A DNA stretch of 64,000 nucleotides from Burkholderia pyrrocinia (GTDB lineage: Bacteria; Pseudomonadota; Gammaproteobacteria; Burkholderiales; Burkholderiaceae): positions 1,426,001-1,490,000 of the forward strand of contig NZ_CP094459.1 in the NCBI RefSeq assembly GCF_022809715.1, read 5' to 3'. The notes under the pieces are model-generated. The model saw nothing but the letters and a program-made list of their open reading frames with translations, ran no database searches and was not told where the DNA came from. The position numbers were made by a program, and so were the translations under genes. Shown here piece by piece: positions 18,408 through 27,198 of this stretch (position 1 is the stretch's first letter; every line of letters starts with the position of its first letter).

Positions 18408-19301
18408 CTATTCTGCCGGTCGCGCCCTGCGTTCCGGCTGGCGCGTCCATTCGTCTTCCTCGCCCGGCACCTTGCCGAAGGTCTGCGCGGCCCACGCTGC
18501 GCGCGCCGCGTCGATCTTCGCGCGCTCGCTCGATACAAAATTCCATTCGATGAAACGCTCGCCCGGCAGGTGTGCGCCGCCGAGCAGCATCACGCGCGCG
18601 CCGTTCGCGCTGGCGAGCGCCACGGTCGCGCCCGGTTCGAGCACGGCCATCGTCTCGGGGGCGAGCGGCGTGCCGTCGATGGTGAGGTCGCCGTCGACGA
18701 GATACACGCCGCGCTCGTCGTGCTCCGCATCGAGCGCGAGCCGGCCGCCCGCCGCGAATTCCGCATACGCATAGAGCGTCGGCGAGAACACGGCGACCGG
18801 CGACGTAAGCCCGAACGCGGTGCCCGCGATCACGCGCACGCTCGCGCCGTCGCGCGCGAACGACGGCAGCGTGTCGGCCGGATGATGGACGAATGCGGGC
18901 GCGGTGTCCTCGTGCTCGACCGGCAGCGCGACCCAGGTCTGGATCCCGTGGACCGGCTGCTCGCGCGGGCGGTCCTCGTCGGGCGAGCGCTCCGAATGCA
19001 CGATGCCGCGGCCGGCCGTCATCCAGTTCACGTCGCCCGGCACGATCTTTTGCCGGAAGCCGAGGCTGTCGTGATGCATCAGCGAGCCGTCGAACAGGTA
19101 GGTGACGGTCGCGAGCCCGATGTGCGGATGCGGCAGCACGTCGATGCCGCGGCCGGCCGGCAGCACGGCCGGGCCCATCTCGTCGAAGAAGATGAACGGG
19201 CCGACGAGGCGCGCGGCGCGCGCGGGCAGCACGCGGCGCACGACGAGGTTGCCGATGTCGCTTTCGCGCGGCGTGAGCAGGGTCTTGATCGATGCGGACA
19301 T
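18408..19301 (-). CDS. Pirin family protein
   Basis: 297 residues, bicupin. Start at the ATG giving M-S-A-S-I-K-T-L-L-T-P-R; the open frame extends upstream but that part lies over the OsmC gene. Pirin hallmarks: R-V-L-P, F-I-F-F-D-E-M-G, the metal-binding block H-P-H-I-G-L-A-T-V-T-Y-L-F-D-G, then H-H-D-S-L-G and M-T-A-G-R-G-I-V-H-S-E with the conserved His/Glu ligands. Bacterial pirins are iron cupins, some with quercetin dioxygenase activity; the substrate here cannot be read from sequence. It is 32 bases downstream of the OsmC-like gene, so probably cotranscribed. Confidence 0.92.
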   Translation of the reverse strand: MSASIKTLLTPRESDIGNLVVRRVLPARAARLVGPFIFFDEMGPAVLPAGRGIDVLPHPHIGLATVTYLFDGSLMHHDSLGFRQKIVPGDVNWMTAGRGIVHSERSPDEDRPREQPVHGIQTWVALPVEHEDTAPAFVHHPADTLPSFARDGASVRVIAGTAFGLTSPVAVFSPTLYAYAEFAAGGRLALDAEHDERGVYLVDGDLTIDGTPLAPETMAVLEPGATVALASANGARVMLLGGAHLPGERFIEWNFVSSERAKIDAARAAWAAQTFGKVPGEEDEWTRQPERRARPAE

Positions 19302-19333
19302 GGTGGGGAGTTCGTGTTCGGTGCGGTAGGCGG

Positions 19334-19726
19334 TCAGGCGATCGCCGTGTCGATCGTGATCGGATGCGTGAGGATCTTGTGCACCGGGCACGCGTTCGCG
19401 ATCTGCAGCAGGCGCTCGCGCTGCTCGCCGGACAGGTCGCCTTCGAGCGTGATGCGGCGCACGATCGTGCTGCCCGCGCTGCCCGATTCGTGCGCGAGCT
19501 TCACGTGTACTTCGGCGAGCGGCCAGCCCTTGCGTTGCGCATACATCTTCAGCGTGATCGCGGTGCAGGCGCCGAGGCTCGACAGCAGCAGCGCGACGGG
19601 CGTCGGCGCCGCATCGCCGCCGCCGAGCGGCGCCGGTTCGTCGGCACGCCACTGGTGGACGCCATCGCTGAAGTGGACGAGATAATCGACCGAGCCGATG
19701 CTCGCTTCGACGGACAGTTCGCTCAT
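19334..19726 (-). CDS. OsmC family protein
   Basis: 130 residues. The two conserved redox cysteines of the OsmC/Ohr fold are present: Cys53 region in [15 protein letters not shown] and the second in [10 protein letters not shown] near 113. The family reduces organic hydroperoxides or related thiol substrates; this subgroup (YhfA/OsmC-like, small) is less defined than Ohr. The ATG at 19726 gives M-S-E-L-S-V-E-A. It lies between the antiporter and pirin genes on the same strand. Confidence 0.9.
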   Translation of the reverse strand: MSELSVEASIGSVDYLVHFSDGVHQWRADEPAPLGGGDAAPTPVALLLSSLGACTAITLKMYAQRKGWPLAEVHVKLAHESGSAGSTIVRRITLEGDLSGEQRERLLQIANACPVHKILTHPITIDTAIA

Positions 19727-19773
19727 TGCAGTTCCATGGGGGAGAAGGGGAGGGCCGGCGGCCTGGCCGGACG

Positions 19774-21354
19774 TTACGGTTCGAGCAGCCGCTGCAGCCG
19801 CAGTTCCTCGAAATCGAGCTCCGATTCGATCCGGTGCAGCACCGTGTCGTCGACCTTGCCGTCGCGATGCAGGTCGAGCAGCGCCTGGCGCGACACGCCG
19901 ACGAGTTCGAGCTCGACGCGCAGCATCCGCGCGCGCATGTCGGCCGGCTCGGCGCCATGCCGATGCGCGCGTTCGTTGAACATGACGCGGTTGCGGTATT
20001 CGGCGAGCAGGCGGTCGAGCGACGGGCGCTCGAGGTTCGACCCGCGCTGCTCCAGCGCGTCGAGTTCGGCGAGCGCCGCGCCGAACGTATGCGCGCGCAC
20101 CGCGTGCTCGGACATCGTGTGCCGCGCGACCGGGCGCAGCTTCAGCACGCGGATCAGCGGCGCGAGCGTGCCGCCTTGCACGACGAGCGTCGCGATGATC
20201 AGCAGGAACGTGCTGAACAGGATCAGGTCGCGGCCGGGAAAGTTGCTCGGCAGCGCGATCGCGGCGGCGAGGCTCACGACGCCGCGCATGCCCGACCAGC
20301 CGAGCACGACGGCCTCGCGCCACGACCACCGCGCATGGCCCGCGCGCGGTGCGCGCAGGCGGTCCGGCAGCCACATCGCGACGAACACCCACACGACGCG
20401 CGCACCGATCGCGGCGGCGGTGGCGGGCAGCGCGACGCGCAGGCCGGCCATCAGCACCGCGCCTTCGTGGTTCACGCGCGCGAGGATCGCGTGCAGCGCG
20501 AGACCGATCAGGATGAACACGAGCGCATCGAGCACGAACACGATCGCTTCCCACGTTGCCTTCGCCTTGATCCGCAGGTCGGCGTCGAACACGCGATGCT
20601 GGCGCACGCCGAGCACGAGGCCGCAAGTCACCACCGACAGCACGCCCGAGCCGTCGACCGCTTCCGCGATGCCGTAGCTGCCCCACGCCATCGCGAAGGT
20701 CACGACGATGCCGAGCATCGGGTCGCGCAGGCGCGGCAGCACCCAGCACATCGCGTGGCCGCACGCGAGGCCGACCGCGATGCCGATCAGCGTGAGCGAG
20801 AAGAACAGGCCGGTGGCGCTCGCGGCCGTGATCGACACGGCGAGCGCGGCCGACACGGCCATCTGGTACAGCAGCAGGCCCGATGCATCGTTGACGAGGC
20901 TTTCGCCTTCGAGCACCGCGACGAGCCGCGCGGGCAGCGGGTAGCGCTGCAGGATCGCCTTCGCGGCCACCGCGTCGGGCGGCGACACGATCGCGCCGAG
21001 CGTGAAGCACGCGGCCCACGGCAGCGCCGGGTTCGCGGCACGCACGGCCACGGCCACCGCGACGGTCGTGAACGCTACCGCACCGAGCGCGAGCGACGCG
21101 ATCGATGCGAGCTCCTGCCTGAATTCCTTCCACGCGGTGTAGAACCCGCTCGACATCAGCAGCGGCGGCAGTACGGCCGCGAGCAGCAGCGCCGGGTCCA
21201 TGTCGGGCACGCGCTTGCCGGCGATCGCCACCGCGCAGCCGCCGAGCAGCAGCACGACGGCCGGCGGAATCGAGATGCGTTCGGCGAGCCACGTGAGCGC
21301 GCCCGCGCCGCAGATCAACAGCAGCAGGTAGTGGAACAGCTCGACGTTGGTCAT
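19774..21354 (-). CDS. CPA1-type Na+/H+ antiporter
   Basis: 526 residues with about 12 membrane helices up to residue 410 and a long cytosolic C-terminus. CPA1 landmarks: [15 protein letters not shown] (ion-binding Asp), [14 protein letters not shown], and [13 protein letters not shown]. Exchanges Na+ (or K+) for H+ across the inner membrane; ion preference is not predictable. Similar to the YjcE/NhaP branch. The charged tail (about 420-526) is helical and probably regulatory. Confidence 0.93.
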   Translation of the reverse strand: MTNVELFHYLLLLICGAGALTWLAERISIPPAVVLLLGGCAVAIAGKRVPDMDPALLLAAVLPPLLMSSGFYTAWKEFRQELASIASLALGAVAFTTVAVAVAVRAANPALPWAACFTLGAIVSPPDAVAAKAILQRYPLPARLVAVLEGESLVNDASGLLLYQMAVSAALAVSITAASATGLFFSLTLIGIAVGLACGHAMCWVLPRLRDPMLGIVVTFAMAWGSYGIAEAVDGSGVLSVVTCGLVLGVRQHRVFDADLRIKAKATWEAIVFVLDALVFILIGLALHAILARVNHEGAVLMAGLRVALPATAAAIGARVVWVFVAMWLPDRLRAPRAGHARWSWREAVVLGWSGMRGVVSLAAAIALPSNFPGRDLILFSTFLLIIATLVVQGGTLAPLIRVLKLRPVARHTMSEHAVRAHTFGAALAELDALEQRGSNLERPSLDRLLAEYRNRVMFNERAHRHGAEPADMRARMLRVELELVGVSRQALLDLHRDGKVDDTVLHRIESELDFEELRLQRLLEP

Positions 21355-21379
21355 GCGCGGCCTGCGGCGACGGCGTGCA

Positions 21380-21640
21380 TCACGACGGCTTGCGGTCGTT
21401 CGCGGTGCCGCCCGGCAGCGCGCCGAACATGTGCTGGCTGCATTGCGCGTCGCGCCACGCGGTATTCAGCCGGTGTCCGGAAAGCATCCGGCGCGCGACG
21501 GGCAGGATCTGTTCGCCGGCCAGCATGCCGAGCAGGCCGGTGAGCGCGATGATCGGCGGCGCCGGCGAATTCACGCCGAGCGCGCCGTAGATGGCACCGG
21601 CGAGGATGCCGGCGAGCAGCGACAGGAAATACGGTTTCAT
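21380..21640 (-). CDS. XapX domain membrane protein (DUF1427), copy 1
   Basis: 86 residues starting M-K-P-Y-F-L-S-L-L-A-G-I-L-A-G. Two hydrophobic helices surround the family block V-N-S-P-A-P-P-I-I-A-L-T-G-L-L-G-M-L-A-G-E. A C-terminal hydrophilic extension of about 35 residues (with one Cys) is absent from the second copy at 23722. XapX is a small membrane family of unknown function, first named from its place near xanthosine genes. It ends 25 bases before the antiporter start and is divergent from the YcaC-like hydrolase gene. Confidence 0.85.
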   Translation of the reverse strand: MKPYFLSLLAGILAGAIYGALGVNSPAPPIIALTGLLGMLAGEQILPVARRMLSGHRLNTAWRDAQCSQHMFGALPGGTANDRKPS

Positions 21641-21748
21641 GATGAGCATCTCGTGATGGCCGACGGGCGGCGCAGGGCACGCCGTCAAGATTTCGAAAGG
21701 GTATCGGGTTTGCGTGAAGAAAAAAAGGGCGAGCCGCCCCGAACGGGC

Positions 21749-21775
21749 ATCGATTCCGGAATCGGATCGATTCCG
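21749..21775. promoter_or_regulatory. Palindrome and direct repeat between XapX and the YcaC-like hydrolase
   Basis: A perfect 14-bp palindrome, cgattccggaatcg (21751-21764), is overlapped by two direct copies of atcgattccg (21749-21758 and 21766-21775). It lies in the 281-base divergent intergenic region, 147 bases upstream of the hydrolase start, and looks like an operator. The binding protein is unknown; the nearby LysR regulator is one candidate. Confidence 0.45.
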
Positions 21776-21921
21776 TTTCATGGGTGTTCGCGCCGTGCGT
21801 TTGCAGATTAAATACTGCGAGCCGGATGACGATCCCGATCCGGCGCAATTCACACGCGGCGCCTCCCGTTCCGACGGTCGAGGCAGGCCCTCCTTTTTCC
21901 GTTTACAGGACGACACACGTC

Positions 21922-22608
21922 ATGAGCAACCCGAAGCTTGAAGTACTGACTCCGCAGAACAGCCAGCTGATCTTCATCGACCAGCAGCCGCAGATGGCGT
22001 TCGGCGTGCAGTCGATCGATCGTCAGGCGCTGAAGAACAACGTCGTCGGGCTCGCGAAGGCCGCGAAGGTGTTCAACATCCCGACCACGATCACGACGGT
22101 GGAATCCGACAGCTTCTCGGGCCACACCTATCCCGAGCTGCTCGACGTGTTCCCGAACCAGAAGACGCTCGAACGCACGTCGATGAACTCGTGGGACGAC
22201 CAGAAGGTGCGCGACGCGCTGGCCGCGAACGGCCGCAAGAAGGTGGTCGTGTCGGGCCTGTGGACGGAGGTCTGCAACACGACGTTCGCGCTGTGCGCGA
22301 TGCTCGAAGGCGACTACGAAATCTACATGGTCGCCGACGCATCGGGCGGCACGTCGCAGGCTGCGCACGACTTCGCGATGCAGCGGATGGTGCAGGCGGG
22401 CGTGGTGCCGGTCACGTGGCAGCAGGTGCTGCTCGAGTGGCAGCGCGACTGGGCGCGCCGCGAGAGCTACGACGCGGTGATGGCGATCGCGAAGGAGCAT
22501 TCGGGCGCGTACGGGATGGGCGTCGATTACGCGTACACGATGGTCCACAAGGCGGCAGAGCGTACGCTGACGCCGCACGAGTCGATCCCGCCCGTGCCGG
22601 CGAAGTAA
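21922..22608 (+). CDS. Isochorismatase-fold cysteine hydrolase, YcaC-like
   Basis: 228 residues. The cysteine-hydrolase fold is shown by L-I-F-I-D-Q-Q-P-Q (catalytic Asp), the central strand T-T-I-T-T-V-E, and V-V-S-G-L-W-T-E-V-C-N-T-T with the nucleophilic Cys. The position of the usual lysine reads T-S-M-N-S-W-D-D, as in E. coli YcaC, whose natural substrate is unknown. No signal peptide. Start at ATG 21922 (M-S-N-P-K-L-E-V) with AGGA about ten bases upstream; the frame extends further 5' without conservation. Convergent with the LysR gene, 63 bases apart. Confidence 0.88.
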   Translation: MSNPKLEVLTPQNSQLIFIDQQPQMAFGVQSIDRQALKNNVVGLAKAAKVFNIPTTITTVESDSFSGHTYPELLDVFPNQKTLERTSMNSWDDQKVRDALAANGRKKVVVSGLWTEVCNTTFALCAMLEGDYEIYMVADASGGTSQAAHDFAMQRMVQAGVVPVTWQQVLLEWQRDWARRESYDAVMAIAKEHSGAYGMGVDYAYTMVHKAAERTLTPHESIPPVPAK

Positions 22609-22671
22609 CGGGCCGCCTGCCGCGATCGTCGCGATGGGCGCGGCGATTGCCTGCCGTCGGCCGCCGCGCGT

Positions 22672-23595
22672 TCAGGCCACGGGCAGCGCCCACGGCGCGT
22701 GCGAGAAGTGTTCGGCGAGGAACTCGAGCAGCACCGTCACGCGCGCGGCGCGCAGCATGCCGGGCGGCGTGACGAGGTTGACGTTGATGTCGGCGATCTT
22801 CCAGTCGCCCATTACTTCCTCGAGCTCGCCGCGCTGCATCTCTTCCCATACCAGGAACTCGGGCTGCAGCGCGAGGCCGTGGCCGGCGACGAGCGCGGGG
22901 ACGATCACGTCCGCGTTGTTGGTGCGGATGCGGCCGTGCACGGACATGCCGACCTCCTCGCCCGATGCCGGGTGACGAAAGCGCCAGTGCTCGGGCGTCG
23001 GCAGGTTCGTATAGGTGAGGCACACGTGCTGTTCGAGGTCGCGCGGGTGCGTGGGGCGGCCGCGCCGGTCGAGATACGCGGGCGCCGCGACGAGCGGCCG
23101 GCGCACCGCGCAGAGCCGGCGCGAGCGCAGCGACGAATCGCTGAGCTCCGCGATGCGGACCGCGACGTCGAAGCCGCCGGACACGATGTCGACGATGTGA
23201 TCGGTGAGCACGAGGTCGATGTCGACGCGCGGATAGCGCTCGAGAAACGCGGGCAGCACCGGCGACAGATGGCGCACCCCGAACGACATCGGCGCATTCA
23301 CGCGCACGAGACCGTGCGGTTCGAGTGCGTGCGCGGACGCTTCGCTTTCGATCAGCTCCGCATCGGCGAGCAGGCGGATCGCGCGGTCGCGCAGCAGCTC
23401 GCCGGTCGGCGTGAGCGACAGCTTGCGCGACGTGCGGTACAGCAGCATCGCGCCGAGACGCTTTTCGAGGCGCGCGATCGCCTTCGACACGGTCGGTTGC
23501 GACACGCCGAGCAGGTCGGCAGCCTTCGCGAACGAGCCGGTTTCCGCGACACGGGCAAAGATGGCCCAGGCTTCGAGATCAGGAAGGTGTTGCAT
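22672..23595 (-). CDS. LysR-type transcriptional regulator
   Basis: 307 residues. N-terminal winged helix-turn-helix (about 8-66; [24 protein letters not shown]) followed by a periplasmic-binding-protein-like effector domain. It belongs to the branch often annotated near oxidoreductase or hydrolase genes (start [13 protein letters not shown]). It is divergent from the XapX-amidohydrolase operon and convergent with the YcaC-like hydrolase, so both are plausible targets. Start at ATG 23595; the 23664 ATG adds an unconserved stretch. Confidence 0.92.
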   Translation of the reverse strand: MQHLPDLEAWAIFARVAETGSFAKAADLLGVSQPTVSKAIARLEKRLGAMLLYRTSRKLSLTPTGELLRDRAIRLLADAELIESEASAHALEPHGLVRVNAPMSFGVRHLSPVLPAFLERYPRVDIDLVLTDHIVDIVSGGFDVAVRIAELSDSSLRSRRLCAVRRPLVAAPAYLDRRGRPTHPRDLEQHVCLTYTNLPTPEHWRFRHPASGEEVGMSVHGRIRTNNADVIVPALVAGHGLALQPEFLVWEEMQRGELEEVMGDWKIADINVNLVTPPGMLRAARVTVLLEFLAEHFSHAPWALPVA

Positions 23596-23721
23596 GGTCG
23601 GAACGGGTGGCAGGGAAGCGAAACCGATTCGGCGGCAGCGGATCGTGCCGCCGATGCGATGCACCGCGAAGGCGGGCGCGCCATGCAGGTGATTCTAATC
23701 CGGCCAGGGAGAAAAATCGTT

Positions 23722-23889
23722 ATGGAATCTTATCTACTTTCGTTGGGCGCCGGCGTGCTGATCGGCGTCGTGTACAGCGTGATCAAGGTGCGCTCGCCGG
23801 CACCGCCGCTGATCGCGCTGGTCGGCCTCGCCGGCATGCTGATCGGCGCAGGCAGCATCGCGCCGGTCCGTCACTGGCTCGGCTTCTGA
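23722..23889 (+). CDS. XapX domain membrane protein (DUF1427), copy 2
   Basis: 55 residues: M-E-S-Y-L-L-S-L-G-A-G-V-L-I-G-V-V-Y, then R-S-P-A-P-P-L-I-A-L-V-G-L-A-G-M-L-I-G. It is nearly all domain, with two helices and a short tail. Clearly paralogous to the product at 21380-21640, which carries a longer C-terminus. GGGAG lies some 12 bases upstream. First gene of a six-gene run, 18 bases before the amidohydrolase. Confidence 0.85.
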   Translation: MESYLLSLGAGVLIGVVYSVIKVRSPAPPLIALVGLAGMLIGAGSIAPVRHWLGF

Positions 23890-23907
23890 CCGCATCGAGG
23901 ACACACC

Positions 23908-25794
23908 ATGAGCGCAATCGATACTCAACCCGATCTCATCCTGCACAACGGGCGCATCACGACGCTCGATCGTGCGAACCCCGTCGCCACCGCCGTCGCG
24001 ATCAAGGACGGCCGCTTCGTCGCGGTCGGCGGCAATGCGGAGATCGTGCCGCTCGCGGGCCGCGCGACGAAGGTCGTCGATCTCGACGGCCGCGCCGTGC
24101 TGCCGGGCCTGATCGACAACCATACGCACGTGATTCGCGGCGGCCTGAACTACAACATGGAGCTGCGCTGGGACGGCGTGCGTTCGCTCGCGGTCGCGAT
24201 GGACATGCTCAGGCGGCAGGTCGCGATCACGCCCGCGCCGCAATGGGTGCGCGTGGTCGGCGGCTTCACCGAGCACCAGTTCGCCGAGAAGCGCCTGCCG
24301 ACGATCGAGGAGCTCAACGCCGCCGCGCCCGATACGCCGGTGTTCATCCTGCACCTGTACGACCGTGCGTTGCTGAACGCGGCTGCGCTGCGCGTGGTCG
24401 GCTACACGAAGGACACGCCCGAGCCGCCGGGCGGCACGATCCTGCGCGACGCCGCGGGCAACCCGACCGGGCTGCTGCTCGCGAACCCGAACGCGACGAT
24501 CCTCTACGCGACGCTCGCGAAGGGGCCGAAGCTGCCGTTCGAATACCAGTACAACTCGACGCGCCACTTCATGCGCGAACTGAACCGTCTCGGCGTGACG
24601 GGCGTGATCGATGCGGGCGGCGGTTCGCAGAATTATCCCGACGATTACGAAGTGATCCGCAAGCTGCACGACGCGGGCGAGATGACGATCCGGATCGCGT
24701 ACAACCTGTTCACGCAGAAGCCGAACGCCGAGAAGGAAGACTTCGTGAACTGGACCAGGAGCGTCAAGTATCACGACGGCACCGACTATTTCCGCAACAA
24801 CGGTGCCGGCGAGATGCTGGTGTTCTCGGCAGCGGATTTCGAGGACTTCCGCGTTGCACGCCCGGACCTGCCGGCGCAGATGGAAGACGATCTCGAAGGC
24901 GTCGTGCGCGTGCTCGCACAGAACCGCTGGCCGTGGCGCATGCATGCCACGTACGACGAAACGATCAGCCGCGCGCTCGACGTGTTCGAGAAGGTGAACC
25001 GCGAAATTCCGCTCGACGGGTTGAACTGGTTCTTCGATCATGCGGAGACGATCTCCGAAAAATCGATGGATCGTATTGCGGCGCTGGGCGGCGGTGTTGC
25101 GGTGCAGCACCGGATGGCGTACCAGGGGGAATATTTCGTCGAGCGCTACGGTGCACAGGCGGCCGAGGCGACGCCGCCCATCGCGAAGATGCTCGACAAG
25201 GGGCTCAAGGTGTCGGCCGGCACCGACGCAACGCGTGTCGCGTCGTACAACCCGTGGGTGTCGCTCGCATGGCTCGTGACGGGCAAGACGGTCGGCGGGC
25301 TGCGCATGTATCCGCAGCGCAACCTGCTCGATCGCGAGACCGCGCTGCGCATGTGGACCGAATACGTGACGTGGTTCTCGAACGAAGAGGGGAAGAAAGG
25401 GCGCATCGCGGTCGGGCAGCTTGCCGACCTGATAGTCCCGGATCGCGATTTCTTCACATGTGCGGAGGACGATATCGTGGATACGACCGCATTGCTGACG
25501 GTGGTCGGCGGCAAGATCGTGTGGGGCGCGGGGCCGTTCGCGTCGCACGACGCGCCGATTCCGCCCGCGATGCCGGACTGGTCGCCGGTGCGCGAGTACG
25601 GCGGCTACGGCGGCTGGGGCGCGACGCAGCGCAACGGCGCACCGCTGCAGCGTGCGGCGGCCGCGATGTGCGGCTGCTCGAGCGCGTGCAACGTGCACGC
25701 CCATGCACATGCGAGCGCGTGGGGCAGCGCATTGCCGACGTCGGATGCGAAGGGCTTCTGGGGCGCGTTCGGTTGTTCGTGCTGGGCGGTCTGA
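23908..25794 (+). CDS. YtcJ-type amidohydrolase with a Cys/His-rich C-terminal tail
   Basis: 628 residues. Amidohydrolase-3 fold: N-terminal beta-sandwich strands (L-I-L-H-N-G-R-I-T-T-L-D), metal motif D-N-H-T-H (His72, His74), later H-A-T-Y-D-E and F-D-H-A-E blocks, and S-A-G-T-D-A-T (metal-binding Asp). Family members hydrolyse amide or related bonds; the substrate is not predictable. The unusual part is the last 42 residues: five Cys (588, 590, 594, 623, 625) and three His (597, 599, 601) in C-G-C-S-S-A-C-N-V-H-A-H-A-H and C-S-C-W, which lie beyond the catalytic domain and look like a metal or cofactor site. Codon use is like that of its neighbours. The DoxX gene starts one base after the stop. 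Confidence 0.9.
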   Translation: MSAIDTQPDLILHNGRITTLDRANPVATAVAIKDGRFVAVGGNAEIVPLAGRATKVVDLDGRAVLPGLIDNHTHVIRGGLNYNMELRWDGVRSLAVAMDMLRRQVAITPAPQWVRVVGGFTEHQFAEKRLPTIEELNAAAPDTPVFILHLYDRALLNAAALRVVGYTKDTPEPPGGTILRDAAGNPTGLLLANPNATILYATLAKGPKLPFEYQYNSTRHFMRELNRLGVTGVIDAGGGSQNYPDDYEVIRKLHDAGEMTIRIAYNLFTQKPNAEKEDFVNWTRSVKYHDGTDYFRNNGAGEMLVFSAADFEDFRVARPDLPAQMEDDLEGVVRVLAQNRWPWRMHATYDETISRALDVFEKVNREIPLDGLNWFFDHAETISEKSMDRIAALGGGVAVQHRMAYQGEYFVERYGAQAAEATPPIAKMLDKGLKVSAGTDATRVASYNPWVSLAWLVTGKTVGGLRMYPQRNLLDRETALRMWTEYVTWFSNEEGKKGRIAVGQLADLIVPDRDFFTCAEDDIVDTTALLTVVGGKIVWGAGPFASHDAPIPPAMPDWSPVREYGGYGGWGATQRNGAPLQRAAAAMCGCSSACNVHAHAHASAWGSALPTSDAKGFWGAFGCSCWAV

Positions 25795-25795
25795 C

Positions 25796-26257
25796 ATGGC
25801 GGCCCCGACCAATTCAGGCGGTTTCGGCAACCCGGCGTGGGTTCGCGCGCTGCTGGCGCAGCCGTGGGTCCTGCCGCTCGTGCGCCTCGCGCTGGTGTCT
25901 GCGTACCTGATCGGCGGCGTCGCGAAGGCGCTGGATTTCGGCGGCGCGGTCGCCGAGCAGGCGCATTTCGGCCTGCATCCGGCCGCGCTCTGGGCGGCGC
26001 TCGCGATCGCGGTCGAGATTGCCGGCTCGCTGTGCGTGGTGTTGAACCGCTTCACGTGGCTCGGCGCCGGCGCCCTCGGCATGCTGACGCTTGTCGCGAT
26101 GGCGGTGGCGAACGATTTCTGGAACCGCACGGGCGCCGATCATTTCATGGCGCTCAACAGCTTTTTCGAGCATCTCGGGCTGATCGCCGCACTCGTGCTC
26201 GCGACGCTGCTCGCCGATGCGAAGCACACGGCCGGCGACGGCCGTACCACTCGATGA
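25796..26257 (+). CDS. DoxX family membrane protein
   Basis: 153 residues with four predicted membrane helices. V-R-L-A-L-V-S-A-Y-L-I-G-G-V-A-K-A-L-D-F and the H-F-M-A-L-N-S-F-F-E-H-L-G-L-I-A-A end fit DoxX/DoxD-like proteins, which often accompany thiol, sulfur or metal-related enzymes. It starts one base after the amidohydrolase stop, so the two are surely cotranscribed; the pairing with a Cys-rich tail is notable. The open frame extends 5' but only this ATG gives the family start. Confidence 0.85.
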   Translation: MAAPTNSGGFGNPAWVRALLAQPWVLPLVRLALVSAYLIGGVAKALDFGGAVAEQAHFGLHPAALWAALAIAVEIAGSLCVVLNRFTWLGAGALGMLTLVAMAVANDFWNRTGADHFMALNSFFEHLGLIAALVLATLLADAKHTAGDGRTTR

Positions 26258-26283
26258 CGATGAAACAACAAGGAAATCCTGTG

Positions 26284-27198
26284 ATGAAAACGATTCGTTC
26301 CGCCTTGCTCGCGCTTGCGATCGCTGCCGGCCTCGTCGCGGCGCCGGCGGCGTACGCGAAGCCGCCCGTTCCGCCGGCGGCCACGCCGACGCTTGCCGTC
26401 GGGCCGCAATACGACACGACGCACGTATACGTCGCCCCCGAGGATTTCGATCGCTTCACCGACAGCTTCGTCGCGACGTTCGGCGGCAGCAAGTCGAAGC
26501 AGGGCGTGTTCCAGGTCACGCCGACCCCGAGCCAGACGATGTCGCAACTCGTTTTCACGCCGGCGGGCACGATCTCCGTGTTCGGCTTCAAGACGCCCGT
26601 GCCCTGGCCGTTCGGCGCGGAGCGCACGGGTTATCTCGTCACCGACATGGACGCGGCGATGAAGGTGGCGCGCGAGCATGGCGCTGAAGTGATCGTCGAC
26701 ACGTTCCCCGATCCGATCGGCCGCGATGCGGTGATCGCGTGGACGGGCGGCGTGAAGATGCAGCTGTACTGGCACACGCAGGCGCCGAACTACGCGGCGC
26801 TGCAGACGATCCCCGAGAACCGCGTGTATGTGTCGCCGCAGAGCGTGCGCAAGTTCGTCCATGATTTCGTCAAGTTCTCGAACGGCAAGGTGGTGTCCGA
26901 CAACCTCAAGGCGCCCGGCATCGAGATCGGCCGGCCGAACGACACCTATCGCCGCATTCGCATCACGTCGGGCTTCGGCAAGATGACCGTACTCGTGACG
27001 GACGGCCAACTGCCTTACCCGTACGGGCACGAGACGACCGGCTACGAAGTGCCGGATCTGGCAGCGACGCTGAAGCAGGCGCAGGCCGCGGGCGTGAACG
27101 TGCTCGTGCCGTCGTATACGGCGGACGGGCGCGATGCGGCGCTCGTGCAGTTCCCGGGCGGCTACGTCGCCGAGATCCACGCGAGCGCGGCGCGATGA
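26284..27198 (+). CDS. Secreted two-domain glyoxalase-like protein
   Basis: 304 residues. A clear Sec signal peptide (M-K-T-I-R-S-A-L-L-A-L-A-I-A-A-G-L-V-A-A, cleaved after A-Y-A) precedes two tandem vicinal-oxygen-chelate (glyoxalase/bleomycin-resistance/dioxygenase) modules: about 45-165 (T-T-H-V-Y-V-A-P-E-D-F-D-R-F) and about 170-300 (N-R-V-Y-V-S-P-Q-S-V-R-K-F ... G-G-Y-V-A-E-I-H). Potential metal ligands include His49, His150 and the final E-I-H. A periplasmic location is uncommon for this fold. AAGGAA lies seven bases before the start (GTG 26281 is adjacent). Its stop overlaps the next gene. Confidence 0.8.
   Translation: MKTIRSALLALAIAAGLVAAPAAYAKPPVPPAATPTLAVGPQYDTTHVYVAPEDFDRFTDSFVATFGGSKSKQGVFQVTPTPSQTMSQLVFTPAGTISVFGFKTPVPWPFGAERTGYLVTDMDAAMKVAREHGAEVIVDTFPDPIGRDAVIAWTGGVKMQLYWHTQAPNYAALQTIPENRVYVSPQSVRKFVHDFVKFSNGKVVSDNLKAPGIEIGRPNDTYRRIRITSGFGKMTVLVTDGQLPYPYGHETTGYEVPDLAATLKQAQAAGVNVLVPSYTADGRDAALVQFPGGYVAEIHASAAR

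Noticed and set aside
19302..19958. Upstream extension of the pirin frame
   Set aside because: Covers the OsmC gene in another frame and has no pirin likeness.
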